This document shows, piece by piece, positions 1 through 6,786 of a stretch of 8,204 nt of DNA. The notes beneath the pieces were generated by a model. It was not told where the DNA came from, did no database searches, and worked only from the letters and a program-made list of their open reading frames with translations. The position numbers and the translations under genes are program-made. Numbering within the stretch: position 1 is the stretch's first letter; each line of letters opens with the position of its first letter. The DNA is from an uncultured Methylococcaceae bacterium. Lineage in GTDB: Bacteria > Pseudomonadota > Gammaproteobacteria > Methylococcales > Methylomonadaceae. The DNA lies in contig CAJAHC010000087.1 in the NCBI GenBank assembly GCA_903939355.1, positions 1 through 8,204 of the forward strand. Reading direction: 5' to 3'.

Positions 1-520
1 ATATATCACGAGTAAAACCTCGTACTTTATAATCCATAGTCACCACGTCTGACTCAAAACTATGTATCAAATAATTAAGTGCTTTCAAGGGCGAAATACG
101 ACCACATGTTGAAACGTCAATATCTGCACGAAATGTACTAATACCGCTGTCTGGATGACTTTCGGGATAAGTATGAACAGTAATATGGCTTTTATCGAGA
201 TGAGCCAATACAGTTTCAGGTAAAGGCCCAGGCGTTTGGCTATTCATGCTGGGAGGTGGAGCAACATCACCCTCAGAAATCAACATGGTTACGCTTGCAC
301 CTTGGGGATCATAATCCTGATGAGCAATATTTAATATCTGAGCGCCTATAATTTCGGCAACATCCCTAAGGATTTGTGTCAATTTATTGGCATTATAGGC
401 TTCATCAATATATTCAATATAGGCCTGCTGTTGTTCAGCGGGCGCATAACATATGTCATAGATATTAAAACTAAGTGACTTCGTTAAATTGTTAAAGCCA
501 TGTAATTGCAACTTATTCAA
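1..520 (-). CDS. speD: S-adenosylmethionine decarboxylase proenzyme, N-terminal part (runs off left edge)
   Basis: This enzyme decarboxylates S-adenosylmethionine to supply the aminopropyl donor for spermidine synthesis in the cytoplasm. It is made as a proenzyme that cleaves itself to form a pyruvoyl cofactor. The visible 173 residues match the long, E. coli-type SpeD closely: an N-terminal [20 protein letters not shown], then NILNIA/QDYxPQGASVT-like text around residues 62-80. The self-cleavage site LDKSHITVH follows, with cleavage predicted between K110 and S111. STCG carries the conserved Cys139, and VRGFTRD comes just before the edge. The E. coli protein is about 264 residues, so roughly 90 C-terminal residues are outside. 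The start is a TTG at 520: it aligns with the family's first residue, an in-frame TGA lies eight codons upstream, and no ATG or GTG lies between. An AGAGG lies about 10 bases upstream, inside the end of the OsmC gene, whose stop is 5 bases away, so translational coupling is likely. Confidence 0.96.
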   Translation of the reverse strand, partial: MNKLQLHGFNNLTKSLSFNIYDICYAPAEQQQAYIEYIDEAYNANKLTQILRDVAEIIGAQILNIAHQDYDPQGASVTMLISEGDVAPPPSMNSQTPGPLPETVLAHLDKSHITVHTYPESHPDSGISTFRADIDVSTCGRISPLKALNYLIHSFESDVVTMDYKVRGFTRDI

Positions 521-525
521 ATCTG

Positions 526-945
526 TTAAACCTCTATTACTTCAAAATCATGGGTCATTTCTACACCCGCCTTACCTAACATAATTGAAGCAGAACAATA
601 CTTCTCTGCCGACAAGCTTACAGCACGTTCTACGGCCGAAACTTTTAAATCTTTACCGCTAACGATAAAATGCAAGTGAATTTTACTAAATACGCTTGGA
701 ATCGCGTCAACCCGTTCAGCTGATATTTCGGCAACACAATTAACAATGTTATTTCTACCTTTTTGTAAAATCTGCACTACATCAAAGGATGAACAACCGC
801 CGAGACCCAATAAAATCATCTCCATAGGTCTCATACCAATATTACGACCACCATGATCTACTGGACCATCCATTACAACTGCATGACCACTGCCCGTTTC
901 TCCAACAAACATAACGCCATCTATCCATTTGACTGTTGCCTGCAT
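526..945 (-). CDS. yhfA: OsmC family protein, YhfA-like
   Basis: This is a 139-residue cytoplasmic protein of the OsmC/Ohr superfamily, aligning nearly end to end with E. coli YhfA as I remember it (start [10 protein letters not shown], then [25 protein letters not shown] and [10 protein letters not shown]). OsmC/Ohr proteins are thiol-dependent hydroperoxide reductases. The two hallmark cysteines are present, C51 in GGCSSFD and C117 in KYCSAS, along with Glu42, so a peroxidase-type activity is possible; the real substrate of the YhfA branch is not established. The ATG is preceded by a good ribosome site, AGGTGAGG, about 7 bases upstream. speD follows 5 bases after the stop. As I recall, an OsmC-like gene also sits next to speD and the Crp/Vfr regulator gene in Pseudomonas, and yhfA next to crp in E. 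coli, so the OsmC-speD pair looks ancestral here. No clear promoter is seen in the 68-bp gap upstream; a TTTACA (1000-1005, minus strand) has no well-spaced -10 partner. Confidence 0.93.
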   Translation of the reverse strand: MQATVKWIDGVMFVGETGSGHAVVMDGPVDHGGRNIGMRPMEMILLGLGGCSSFDVVQILQKGRNNIVNCVAEISAERVDAIPSVFSKIHLHFIVSGKDLKVSAVERAVSLSAEKYCSASIMLGKAGVEMTHDFEVIEV

Positions 946-1013
946 CTTTTTCCCTCACCTAAAAATGACGGATAGATTAGCATATAAATACATATTTAAT
1001 GTAAATGTTAAAT

Positions 1014-2354
1014 TCAGCCGACTAAATTTCTTAGCCCCCTCCCAATTCCATAATAAACAATGCCATGCTTTTTGAGTAAATCCGGTTGATATAAGTTTCT
1101 ACCGTCAAAAATGACGGCATCTTTTAATGTTTTTTTAAGTAAATCGAAATTAGGACTCCAAAAATTTTTCCACTCTGTCACTACAATTAAAGCATTTGCA
1201 CCTTGTAATGCCTCTTCAGCTGAGTCAACAAATATCAAGCCGGCTTTTTCACCATAAATACGTTTGGCTTCAGTCATGGCTTCAGGATCAAAAGCTCTTA
1301 CATTAGCACCTGCATTAATCAATGACTCGAGTATGATACGACTTGGCGCATCTCTCATGTCATCAGTTTTTGGCTTAAATGCCAGCCCCCATAACGCGAA
1401 TGTTTTTCCTTTCAAGTCATTGTTATAATGTAGAGAAATCTTGGTAAATAATACTTGTTTTTGACGATTATTGACATTTTCCACTGCAGTAAGAAGCTCT
1501 GCTTTATAGCCTATTTGTGATGCTGTCCTTTCTAGGGCTTTAACATCTTTCGGAAAACATGAGCCACCATAACCGCAGCCAGGGTAAATAAATGAATAGC
1601 CGATACGCGAATCAGAGCCTATTCCATTTCTGACGTGCTCAATATCAGCACCCAACAATTCAGCTAAATTAGACAATTCGTTCATGAAACTGATTTTCGT
1701 TGCCAACATTGCATTGGCCGCATATTTAGTGAGTTCCGCAGAACGCACATCCATTGTTATAATACGCTCATGACTTCGATTAAACGGTGCATAAAGAGCT
1801 TTTAACAATTCTGCAGTTCTTGGATTATCAGTCCCAATAATGATTCGATCCGGCTTCATGAAATCATTTATCGCAGCACCTTCTTTTAAAAACTCTGGAT
1901 TTGATACCACATCAAAATCAATCGTTACACTACGCTCTTCTTGCACTTGCAGAACAACTTCTTTCACTCTGTCTGCTGTGCCAACGGGCACAGTCGATTT
2001 ATTAACAATAATTCGATAATCCTGGATATTTTCGGCAATAGATTTAGCAACTGATAATACATATTGTAAATCCGCAGCTCCGTCTTCATCTGGTGGTGTA
2101 CCAACCGCTATAAACTGGAAAATTCCATGATTAACAGCTTCAAAAATATCGGTAGTAAATTTTAGGCGGCCAGCTTGTTGGTTAGCTACAACCAAATCCT
2201 CCAAACCCGGCTCATAAATTGGAATAATACCTTTTATTAGATTATCAATTTTGTTTTGATCAATATCAATGCACAATACGTCATTACCAACCTCAGCCAA
2301 ACAAACACCCGTTACAAGCCCCACATAACCAGTACCAAAAACAGTTACTTTCAT
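1014..2354 (-). CDS. ugd: UDP-glucose 6-dehydrogenase
   Basis: This enzyme oxidises UDP-glucose to UDP-glucuronate with two NAD+, giving an acidic sugar donor for capsule or exopolysaccharide. The 446-residue protein has full family length. An N-terminal Rossmann motif [10 protein letters not shown] (residues 7-16) is followed by VGTPPDEDG (84-92) and STVPVGT (120-126). Next come [10 protein letters not shown] (152-161), the central helix K210[16 protein letters not shown], and the active-site segment [10 protein letters not shown] with the nucleophile Cys266 and Asp270. The residues equivalent to the catalytic set of characterised enzymes (T121, E154, E158, K210, N214, C266, D270) are all present. 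The C-terminal UDP-binding domain contains [17 protein letters not shown] and a late FDGRN. The ATG lies 15 bases after the stop of the glycosyltransferase gene, with only a weak GAGA ribosome site, so it is probably co-transcribed and partly coupled. Its position supports a polysaccharide role for the cluster. Confidence 0.96.
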   Translation of the reverse strand: MKVTVFGTGYVGLVTGVCLAEVGNDVLCIDIDQNKIDNLIKGIIPIYEPGLEDLVVANQQAGRLKFTTDIFEAVNHGIFQFIAVGTPPDEDGAADLQYVLSVAKSIAENIQDYRIIVNKSTVPVGTADRVKEVVLQVQEERSVTIDFDVVSNPEFLKEGAAINDFMKPDRIIIGTDNPRTAELLKALYAPFNRSHERIITMDVRSAELTKYAANAMLATKISFMNELSNLAELLGADIEHVRNGIGSDSRIGYSFIYPGCGYGGSCFPKDVKALERTASQIGYKAELLTAVENVNNRQKQVLFTKISLHYNNDLKGKTFALWGLAFKPKTDDMRDAPSRIILESLINAGANVRAFDPEAMTEAKRIYGEKAGLIFVDSAEEALQGANALIVVTEWKNFWSPNFDLLKKTLKDAVIFDGRNLYQPDLLKKHGIVYYGIGRGLRNLVG

Positions 2355-2369
2355 TTTGTATCTCGTTGT

Positions 2370-3578
2370 CTAAGAATCGTCTATTAATTGCTTATATACA
2401 TCTTTATAAAAACCAACACTCTTTTCCCAGTTCCTATCTTTTTCAACAAAAGAACGGGCTACATCCTTTAACTCTTGCCAATTATGTGTTTGAGTTAATA
2501 TATCAATTACTGTATTTGCCAGTTCATCAGCATCATTCGCTTTAAATAAGAATCCATTATACAGAGGTTTAATCAATTCCTTATGACCACCAACATCTGA
2601 AGCCAAAACTAATCGACCTTGCGCCATCGCTTCCAAAGGTTTTAAGGGGGTGACCAGATTAGTTAGGCGCATCGCTAAACGTGGATAAACAAAAATATCA
2701 ACCTGATTATAATAATCTTGAACTAATTCATGCGCTATTCGTCCAGTGAAAATAACAACATGCTGTAACCCCATATCTTTTATTTTCTGCTTTATAAATT
2801 CTTCCTGTGGCCCACCACCCACCAATAATAATCGTATCTCTGGATGTTTTGTCATTATTTTGGGTAATGCATCGAGCAATAAAGGCAAACCCTCATAGGC
2901 ATAAAAAGAACCGATAAAACCCAGTACCGTTTTATTCTGTAGTCCAAGCTTTCTACTTAAAGCCTGATCGGCTTCTATGCCATATGTAAACTGATCTATA
3001 TCAACTGCATTAGGTATAACAGTAATTTTATTTACGGGTATACCACGTGAGGCGATATCAGAACGCAAGCCTTCGCAGATTGTCGTGATTGCATTAACAT
3101 TCTTAAAAACATAAGTTTCAAGTTTCTTCGACAAGATATAACGTAACCCGCCTTCAGCTGCCGTACCATGATCCACAGCAGCATCTTCCCAAAAAGCCCT
3201 ACATTCATACACCAAAGGAATATGATATCTCTTGGCAATTATAAGTGCCGCATAGCCATTTAAAGCAGGAGAATGTGCATGTAGTATATCCGGCTTTATT
3301 AATGGAATTATTTCATCAAGACGATTAACCAGTGAACGTACAATTGCCCATTGATTTACAATTGGCAATCTGTTGAATAAACTTTTGGGTATTTTTGATC
3401 TATAGAAAGTAAAACCATCTATCTGTTCTATTGGAGCTGTTGCTCCTATATGTTTTGAAGAAGTAATGTGGTACGTTTCCCAACCCAGTTTTCGTTGCTG
3501 CTCTAAAATGGCCTTAGTACGAAACGTATAGCCACTATGTAAGGGAATAGAATGATCAAAAATATGAAGAATTTTCAT
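2370..3578 (-). CDS. Exosortase-A/PEP-CTERM-associated glycosyltransferase (GT4, Daro_2409-type)
   Basis: This is a GT-B fold retaining glycosyltransferase of family 4, predicted to add a sugar from a nucleotide donor to a lipid-linked polysaccharide intermediate at the cytoplasmic face. With the chosen ATG it has 402 residues. The N-terminus, MKILHIFDHSIPLHSGYTFRT followed by LGWETYHITS, is the signature I associate with the PEP-CTERM/exosortase A glycosyltransferase family named after Daro_2409. The acceptor domain has AHSPALNGYAAL (about 101-112) and YECRAFWEDA (124-133). The donor domain has VIPNAVDIDQF (187-197), GFIGSFYAYEGLPLLLDAL (220-238) and LLVGGGPQ (251-258). It ends with PLKPLEAMAQGRLVLASDVGG (311-331), the usual E-x7-E region. 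The frame is open to an ATG at 3650, but that adds 24 residues lacking family likeness and overlaps the previous gene by 34 bases, so 3578 is preferred even though no strong ribosome site precedes it. ugd follows after 15 bases. Sugar specificity cannot be read from the sequence. Confidence 0.9.
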   Translation of the reverse strand: MKILHIFDHSIPLHSGYTFRTKAILEQQRKLGWETYHITSSKHIGATAPIEQIDGFTFYRSKIPKSLFNRLPIVNQWAIVRSLVNRLDEIIPLIKPDILHAHSPALNGYAALIIAKRYHIPLVYECRAFWEDAAVDHGTAAEGGLRYILSKKLETYVFKNVNAITTICEGLRSDIASRGIPVNKITVIPNAVDIDQFTYGIEADQALSRKLGLQNKTVLGFIGSFYAYEGLPLLLDALPKIMTKHPEIRLLLVGGGPQEEFIKQKIKDMGLQHVVIFTGRIAHELVQDYYNQVDIFVYPRLAMRLTNLVTPLKPLEAMAQGRLVLASDVGGHKELIKPLYNGFLFKANDADELANTVIDILTQTHNWQELKDVARSFVEKDRNWEKSVGFYKDVYKQLIDDS

Positions 3579-3616
3579 ATAATATTGCAAGTTAAGGTGA
3601 ATTGAATAATAGCTGT

Positions 3617-4693
3617 TTAATGCGGTTCTTTGCTCAACATATGCCGACAAGTTTTACGCAATAAATGTGGAATCATTAAATATAAAGGCATTTTTAACCA
3701 GTGTGACCTAACAAATAACACCCATCGCGCCACTCCTGTCCAACGATCATTGCAGCTTTTATGCTCGGGTAACAACGCCCTTAAAAAAAGACTATCCATC
3801 ACCTTTGTATTTATTCTCATTGTTGATTGACTGGCTGATAAGTGAAGAATTTTTTTGGGTATCGGGGTTTCTAAAATCAGATGGGTATATCGAAGTGCAT
3901 AATACAGAGGTATGCTTTGTTTAAGATCTTTTGCCCGCTGCAGTAATTTTTCCCAGAAATCGTCTTGCTGAGAAAACATTTTAAGTAACATGTCAAGATC
4001 AGATATATCTCGAAACCCATGCTTAAAATCCCCCTCATGAAATAAATGTGTTGCGCTATGTAAAACTCTATCTTCAGGAGATAACACCCATAAATCATGT
4101 TCTGTATTTTTGACTATATTGGCTAATAATTGCTTAGCATCCGGACAAAATCGAGTAATCTTTGGCAGAATATTATGATGAACGTCAATTGATGTTTGAC
4201 GTTTTAAATGTCTTAATGGGGGAATTTCGTGCATCCATTTTCGATAATATTTAACATCATATGGATCAAGTGTATTGCTAAACCAACCCGCTTTTAAAAG
4301 TGCAAGCTCTACGTCGTGTAATTTTTCCTCAGGAACAAAAATGTCAACATCAGAAAAAACGCGACCTTTTGCCGTTGTATCGTTTTGAACAATATAGGCT
4401 GACCCTTTTAACAAAATAAGCGGTACATTAATTGATTTTAAGACATCATGAATAATAACTATTTCACGCTGTAAGGAAATAGAAAAACGCTCAAAATACG
4501 TTTGCGCTGATCTAATATGCAAAAAAGGTTTTGATGGGATTTGTCCAAATAGCTGAGCTTCTTCTAATAAATACCCTAACCTTGCTAACACATGGCTATT
4601 TCTGGCTTGACGAATTAGATAATCCCACTGGATAGAATCTAATTCAAGAGCCAACTGTGGATTTATAAAAATAGCGCTTAACAGTGGTTTCAA
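3617..4693 (-). CDS. Predicted nucleotidyltransferase family protein (PF14907-like)
   Basis: This 358-residue protein looks like the nucleotidyltransferase family found next to HprK-related kinases and in peptide-tailoring clusters. Polymerase-beta-fold features are visible: LILLKGSAY (92-100) supplies the Gly-Ser, and GRVFSDVDIFV (110-120) supplies the paired metal-binding Asp115 and Asp117. SIDVHHNI (168-175) supplies a third candidate Asp170 inside the DxHxx motif typical of this family. The C-terminal half is helical, with HLFHEGDFKHGFRDISDLDMLL (216-237) and a basic tail. The predicted reaction is transfer of a nucleotide to an unknown acceptor. The start codon is TTG and overlaps the stop of the upstream kinase gene in a TTGA arrangement, strongly suggesting coupled translation. 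The downstream glycosyltransferase begins 38 bases after the stop (or overlaps it if the longer form is used). The family call is confident; the acceptor is unknown. Confidence 0.85.
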   Translation of the reverse strand: MKPLLSAIFINPQLALELDSIQWDYLIRQARNSHVLARLGYLLEEAQLFGQIPSKPFLHIRSAQTYFERFSISLQREIVIIHDVLKSINVPLILLKGSAYIVQNDTTAKGRVFSDVDIFVPEEKLHDVELALLKAGWFSNTLDPYDVKYYRKWMHEIPPLRHLKRQTSIDVHHNILPKITRFCPDAKQLLANIVKNTEHDLWVLSPEDRVLHSATHLFHEGDFKHGFRDISDLDMLLKMFSQQDDFWEKLLQRAKDLKQSIPLYYALRYTHLILETPIPKKILHLSASQSTMRINTKVMDSLFLRALLPEHKSCNDRWTGVARWVLFVRSHWLKMPLYLMIPHLLRKTCRHMLSKEPH

Positions 4694-5595
4694 TCAGATA
4701 GATCCGTTAATAATAACAATGCTTCATTAAGACTACTGTATTCAAAATTATAACAATCGCTATCATCAACCAAATCACTTGCGCAATTAAATCCATTAAC
4801 ACCAAGAATGTTATAGTTAAAACAGTTTTCAACTAGTTTTAATAATGCTCGACTTTTACTCAAAGTATTAAGAATGGTTGTAGAACCTTCCAGAAATTTA
4901 GGAAAAATTAACTTGGCTGGTTTAGCGGGGATATTACTCAGTCTAACACTTTCAGTTGGCGGCCGCATATGGCCAATAGCACCTTTTGCAGTATTATTAA
5001 CTACTGATCCAATTACCACATTGGGCGAGAAAGCACGTATAACTTCTATAGATTTATTTTTTAAACTTATAGGGCGAGGAACAGGATATACCAACCCGTC
5101 AGCAACTGAGAGTAGGGTTAACTCATCCGAAAGCAACCGCCAACCACTACAAACCAGAGCCGCACTTAACGTACTCTTACCACTACCTGGAATTCCTGGA
5201 AATATAAATGCCTTACCATTGCGCTCAACTACCGCGGCATGAATAACCAAATATTGATGTGAATGATTTGCTATACACCAATTCAAACCCCACTCAAAAA
5301 GAGCTGAAGCCTGTTTATAAGGCAGCGGTTTGAAGGGTATATAACTGTCGAATAAAAATGAGACCTGGGCGCGAAAATAACGCCTGATTATAGAAGGTGG
5401 CTTTACAAAGGCATGAAAATCTATAAAGTCATAATCATTGATAATATCAAAATCACCATATAGCGTTAATAGATGCTCTGAAACTGCATCTATAGGCGAG
5501 TAAAGACAAACATTAAAATCACCAATTTTTAAGCGTAGCCCCTCATGTTTGAGGGAACTGATAATTGCGTTTTTGGGAAGTGTCGCAAGTTTCAT
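4690..5595 (-). CDS. HPr-kinase-related ATPase (HprK-related kinase A type)
   Basis: This 301-residue protein contains an HprK-like P-loop kinase domain. LVIHAAVVERNGKAFIFPG (116-134) carries His119, where HPr kinase has its conserved His. Walker A is GIPGSGKST (134-142), and LLSDELTLL (155-163) with Asp157-Glu158 sits where HprK has its Asp-Asp. The N-terminal 110 residues do not resemble the regulatory domain of classical HPr kinase, and no HPr protein is encoded nearby. A phosphotransfer role on another protein or peptide is therefore the sensible inference. The type matches the HprK-related kinase A family reported near exosortase/EPS genes with a PqqD-like partner. The start ATG overlaps the stop of the PqqD-like gene (ATGA) and its own TGA overlaps the TTG of the nucleotidyltransferase gene, so the three are translated as a tightly coupled unit. 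The 122-residue open frame on the plus strand at 4874-5242 is an antisense shadow of this gene. Confidence 0.9.
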   Translation of the reverse strand: MKLATLPKNAIISSLKHEGLRLKIGDFNVCLYSPIDAVSEHLLTLYGDFDIINDYDFIDFHAFVKPPSIIRRYFRAQVSFLFDSYIPFKPLPYKQASALFEWGLNWCIANHSHQYLVIHAAVVERNGKAFIFPGIPGSGKSTLSAALVCSGWRLLSDELTLLSVADGLVYPVPRPISLKNKSIEVIRAFSPNVVIGSVVNNTAKGAIGHMRPPTESVRLSNIPAKPAKLIFPKFLEGSTTILNTLSKSRALLKLVENCFNYNILGVNGFNCASDLVDDSDCYNFEYSSLNEALLLLTDLSD

Positions 5596-5891
5596 GCAGA
5601 ATAATTCATTGACACAACTAACAATCCCAACTGTTGATATTCCAGTATTAAGTTATCCATATATGTCTCTATATCAAAATCCGTTTCAACCATAAAAATA
5701 TTACTTATGTACTGTAGCAGCTGGTTTCTTGTGATTGAATTTTTTGAAATTACATTAAATATTTCTGCACCTATACCGCCAAGCAAATGTGTTTCTGCAG
5801 TAAATTGATTGTAAATTACACATTCATCTAAAAAAAAACGGCAACTGATCGTTCCATTCATGGGTAACTGAATACTGCTCTCACAAATCAC
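5592..5891 (-). CDS. PqqD-like small protein, HPr-rel-A system (putative peptide-recognition element)
   Basis: This is a 99-residue protein with a PqqD-type winged-helix pattern. A beta-rich start, ECVIYNQFTAETHLLGGIGAEIFNVI (about 23-48), corresponds to the 'hhhhN..s...H.L...a..i...' core of the family. A helical C-terminal part follows, with LLQYISNIF and DIETYMDNLILEYQQLGLL. PqqD-like domains bind leader regions of peptides or proteins and present them to modifying enzymes. This small form is known to accompany HprK-related kinase A. The frame opens with a GTG at 5891, 11 bases after the stop of the Tat-signal gene. An ATG at 5861 (residue 11) is an alternative start; neither has a good ribosome site, so the N-terminus is uncertain. 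The stop overlaps the kinase start (ATGA). The strongest support is the combination of its core motif and its neighbours; sequence divergence in such a short protein leaves some doubt. Confidence 0.82.
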   Translation of the reverse strand: MICESSIQLPMNGTISCRFFLDECVIYNQFTAETHLLGGIGAEIFNVISKNSITRNQLLQYISNIFMVETDFDIETYMDNLILEYQQLGLLVVSMNYSA

Positions 5892-5902
5892 AATTATAAT
5901 TT

Positions 5903-6493
5903 TTATTTAGAATTATCCCAAGTCTGCTCTAAATACTTAATAATATCTTCTTTGTAGGCTGGCACATCACCCTTACTCCAAGGAACACCTACTCTTCCAG
6001 ATTGTAATTTCTTTACGTCATCAACAGTTAATGCGTAATCTTTAGATGCAGCTGCATTTAAAAGTGCTGCCGAAAAACAACCTTCCACGGTTGGAGTGAG
6101 CCTAGCTGATCCCATATGCTTAAGTAAGGTTGTGGGATCACGACTATCTACTACATCCTTATATCTAGTTCCTTTTATATAATCGGTATAAGAATTATTG
6201 GAATTTTTACTTTTTCCGGGAGGTAAAACTCCATATTTATAAGGTTCTGGCCATTGGTCTTTATTAGCAGGATTTGCCCAAAATGCAGGTGGACTTCCTA
6301 AACTGCAACTGCCTGTGCCCGTATGGGACTGATTTCCCGATGCTATTTCTGAAGCGCATAACGCCCCGAAGACTGAAGGACTAGAGAATGTTAAAATTAC
6401 AGGAACTCCTGCAGTTTTAATAAATTGACGTCTTTTTTTAATACTGCCGTTTTCTGTTGTGTTATCAGTGCTCAACGACTGTTCGATATTCAT
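5903..6493 (-). CDS. Tat-signal exported protein of unknown function, head of the kinase/PqqD operon
   Basis: I do not recognise a characterised function. From the ATG at 6493 the protein has 196 residues. A polar N-region is followed by the twin-arginine motif KRRQFIK (20-26), a moderately hydrophobic stretch to about residue 44 (VPVILTFSSPSVFGA) and a plausible signal-peptidase site near FGA. The Tat pathway would export it folded to the periplasm. The mature part begins with a Ser/Thr/Gly-rich segment, SGNQSHTGTGSCSLG (52-66), then SPPAFWANPANKDQWP (67-82), a SPxxW-type motif. Cysteines are C46, C63 and C139. No transmembrane segment, PEP-CTERM tail or lipobox is visible. A GTG two codons upstream (6499) is an alternative start; the ATG fits the GGTAAG at about -6 better. 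The PqqD-like gene follows after 11 bases. As first gene of the module it may be the protein that the PqqD-like/kinase/nucleotidyltransferase set acts on; that is inference. I loosely recall similar small Tat proteins beside HprK-related kinase A genes elsewhere. Confidence 0.8.
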   Translation of the reverse strand: MNIEQSLSTDNTTENGSIKKRRQFIKTAGVPVILTFSSPSVFGALCASEIASGNQSHTGTGSCSLGSPPAFWANPANKDQWPEPYKYGVLPPGKSKNSNNSYTDYIKGTRYKDVVDSRDPTTLLKHMGSARLTPTVEGCFSAALLNAAASKDYALTVDDVKKLQSGRVGVPWSKGDVPAYKEDIIKYLEQTWDNSK

Positions 6494-6593
6494 AATCACT
6501 TACCATCAAATTAATATAATAAAAATTATCATCATTTAAGAGCAACTTGAATGACAATGTGAAAACACGTAATAAAAGTGTATCAAGATTGTT

Positions 6594-6629
6594 TTGGTTG
6601 GCATTGAAAACTAAAACTTTAGCAACCAA
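6594..6629. repeat. Inverted repeat in the divergent intergenic region
   Basis: The arm TTGGTTG (6594-6600) is matched by CAACCAA (6623-6629), separated by 22 bases. On the plus strand a pyrimidine-rich run (TTTTTCTTTT) follows almost directly, giving a terminator-like look, but no plus-strand gene lies upstream. It lies about 95 bases upstream of the Tat-signal gene start, so a regulator-binding site or 5' leader structure for the minus-strand operon is equally possible. Confidence 0.3.
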
Positions 6630-6696
6630 CTTTTTCTTTTACTCGTTTTCATAGAAGAACTATAGCTAAAAACTAATTATTAAATTAATCTTTAAT

Positions 6697-6708
6697 GGGT
6701 ATTAACCC
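6697..6708. promoter_or_regulatory. Short dyad GGGT-ATTA-ACCC upstream of the aguB promoter
   Basis: Four-base GC arms (6697-6700 and 6705-6708) flank ATTA in an otherwise AT-rich spacer. The dyad ends 8 bases before the TTGACA of the predicted aguB promoter. It is placed where an activator or repressor could bind, but it is short and no regulator is known for it. It lies in the 287-base divergent region (6500-6786), which must hold promoters for both the minus-strand operon and aguB. Confidence 0.25.
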
Positions 6709-6716
6709 GCAAAAAT

Positions 6717-6747
6717 TTGACAGTGCTATTCGTTAATTTATTATAGT
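6717..6747 (+). promoter_or_regulatory. Candidate sigma-70 promoter for aguB
   Basis: A perfect -35 box TTGACA (6717-6722) is followed by TATAGT (6742-6747) with a 19-base spacer, slightly longer than the usual 17. A perfect TATAAT also occurs at 6749-6754, but it is too far from this -35 and would have to act alone. Either would start RNA roughly 15-30 bases before the aguB ATG. The region is AT-rich, so chance matches are possible. No equally good promoter was found for the minus-strand operon. Confidence 0.4.
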
Positions 6748-6786
6748 TTATAATTATTCAAATAAAACTCATCAACTCATTCCTCT

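Noticed and set aside
946..1013. Promoter for the OsmC-speD pair
   Set aside because: A TTTACA box exists, but candidate -10 hexamers fall at 15 or 20 base spacing, so the pair is not convincing in such AT-rich sequence.
3032..3238. Open frame of 68 residues, minus strand
   Set aside because: It is an alternate frame inside the glycosyltransferase gene, with no family likeness.
3630..4098. Short open frames at 3630-3830 (plus) and 3877-4098 (minus)
   Set aside because: Both overlap the nucleotidyltransferase gene in other frames and show no domain or start signal.
4962..4969. GCGGCCGC eight-base palindrome in the kinase gene
   Set aside because: It is a single short GC palindrome encoding conserved-frame residues, with no second copy or T run; treated as chance.
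4874..5242. Open frame of 122 residues on the plus strand
   Set aside because: It lies wholly antisense to the HprK-related kinase gene, has no recognisable domain or ribosome site, and the opposite frame shows clear Walker A and family motifs.
6340..6400. Possible lipoprotein signal at the GALC segment of the Tat-signal protein
   Set aside because: The residue before the Cys is Leu rather than Gly/Ala/Ser, so it is not a valid lipobox; the RR motif with a downstream FGA site is a better explanation.
3617..6493. Full lasso-peptide biosynthesis cluster
   Set aside because: The PqqD-like protein, kinase and nucleotidyltransferase are reminiscent, but no asparagine-synthetase-like cyclase, no transglutaminase-like protease and no short precursor peptide are present.
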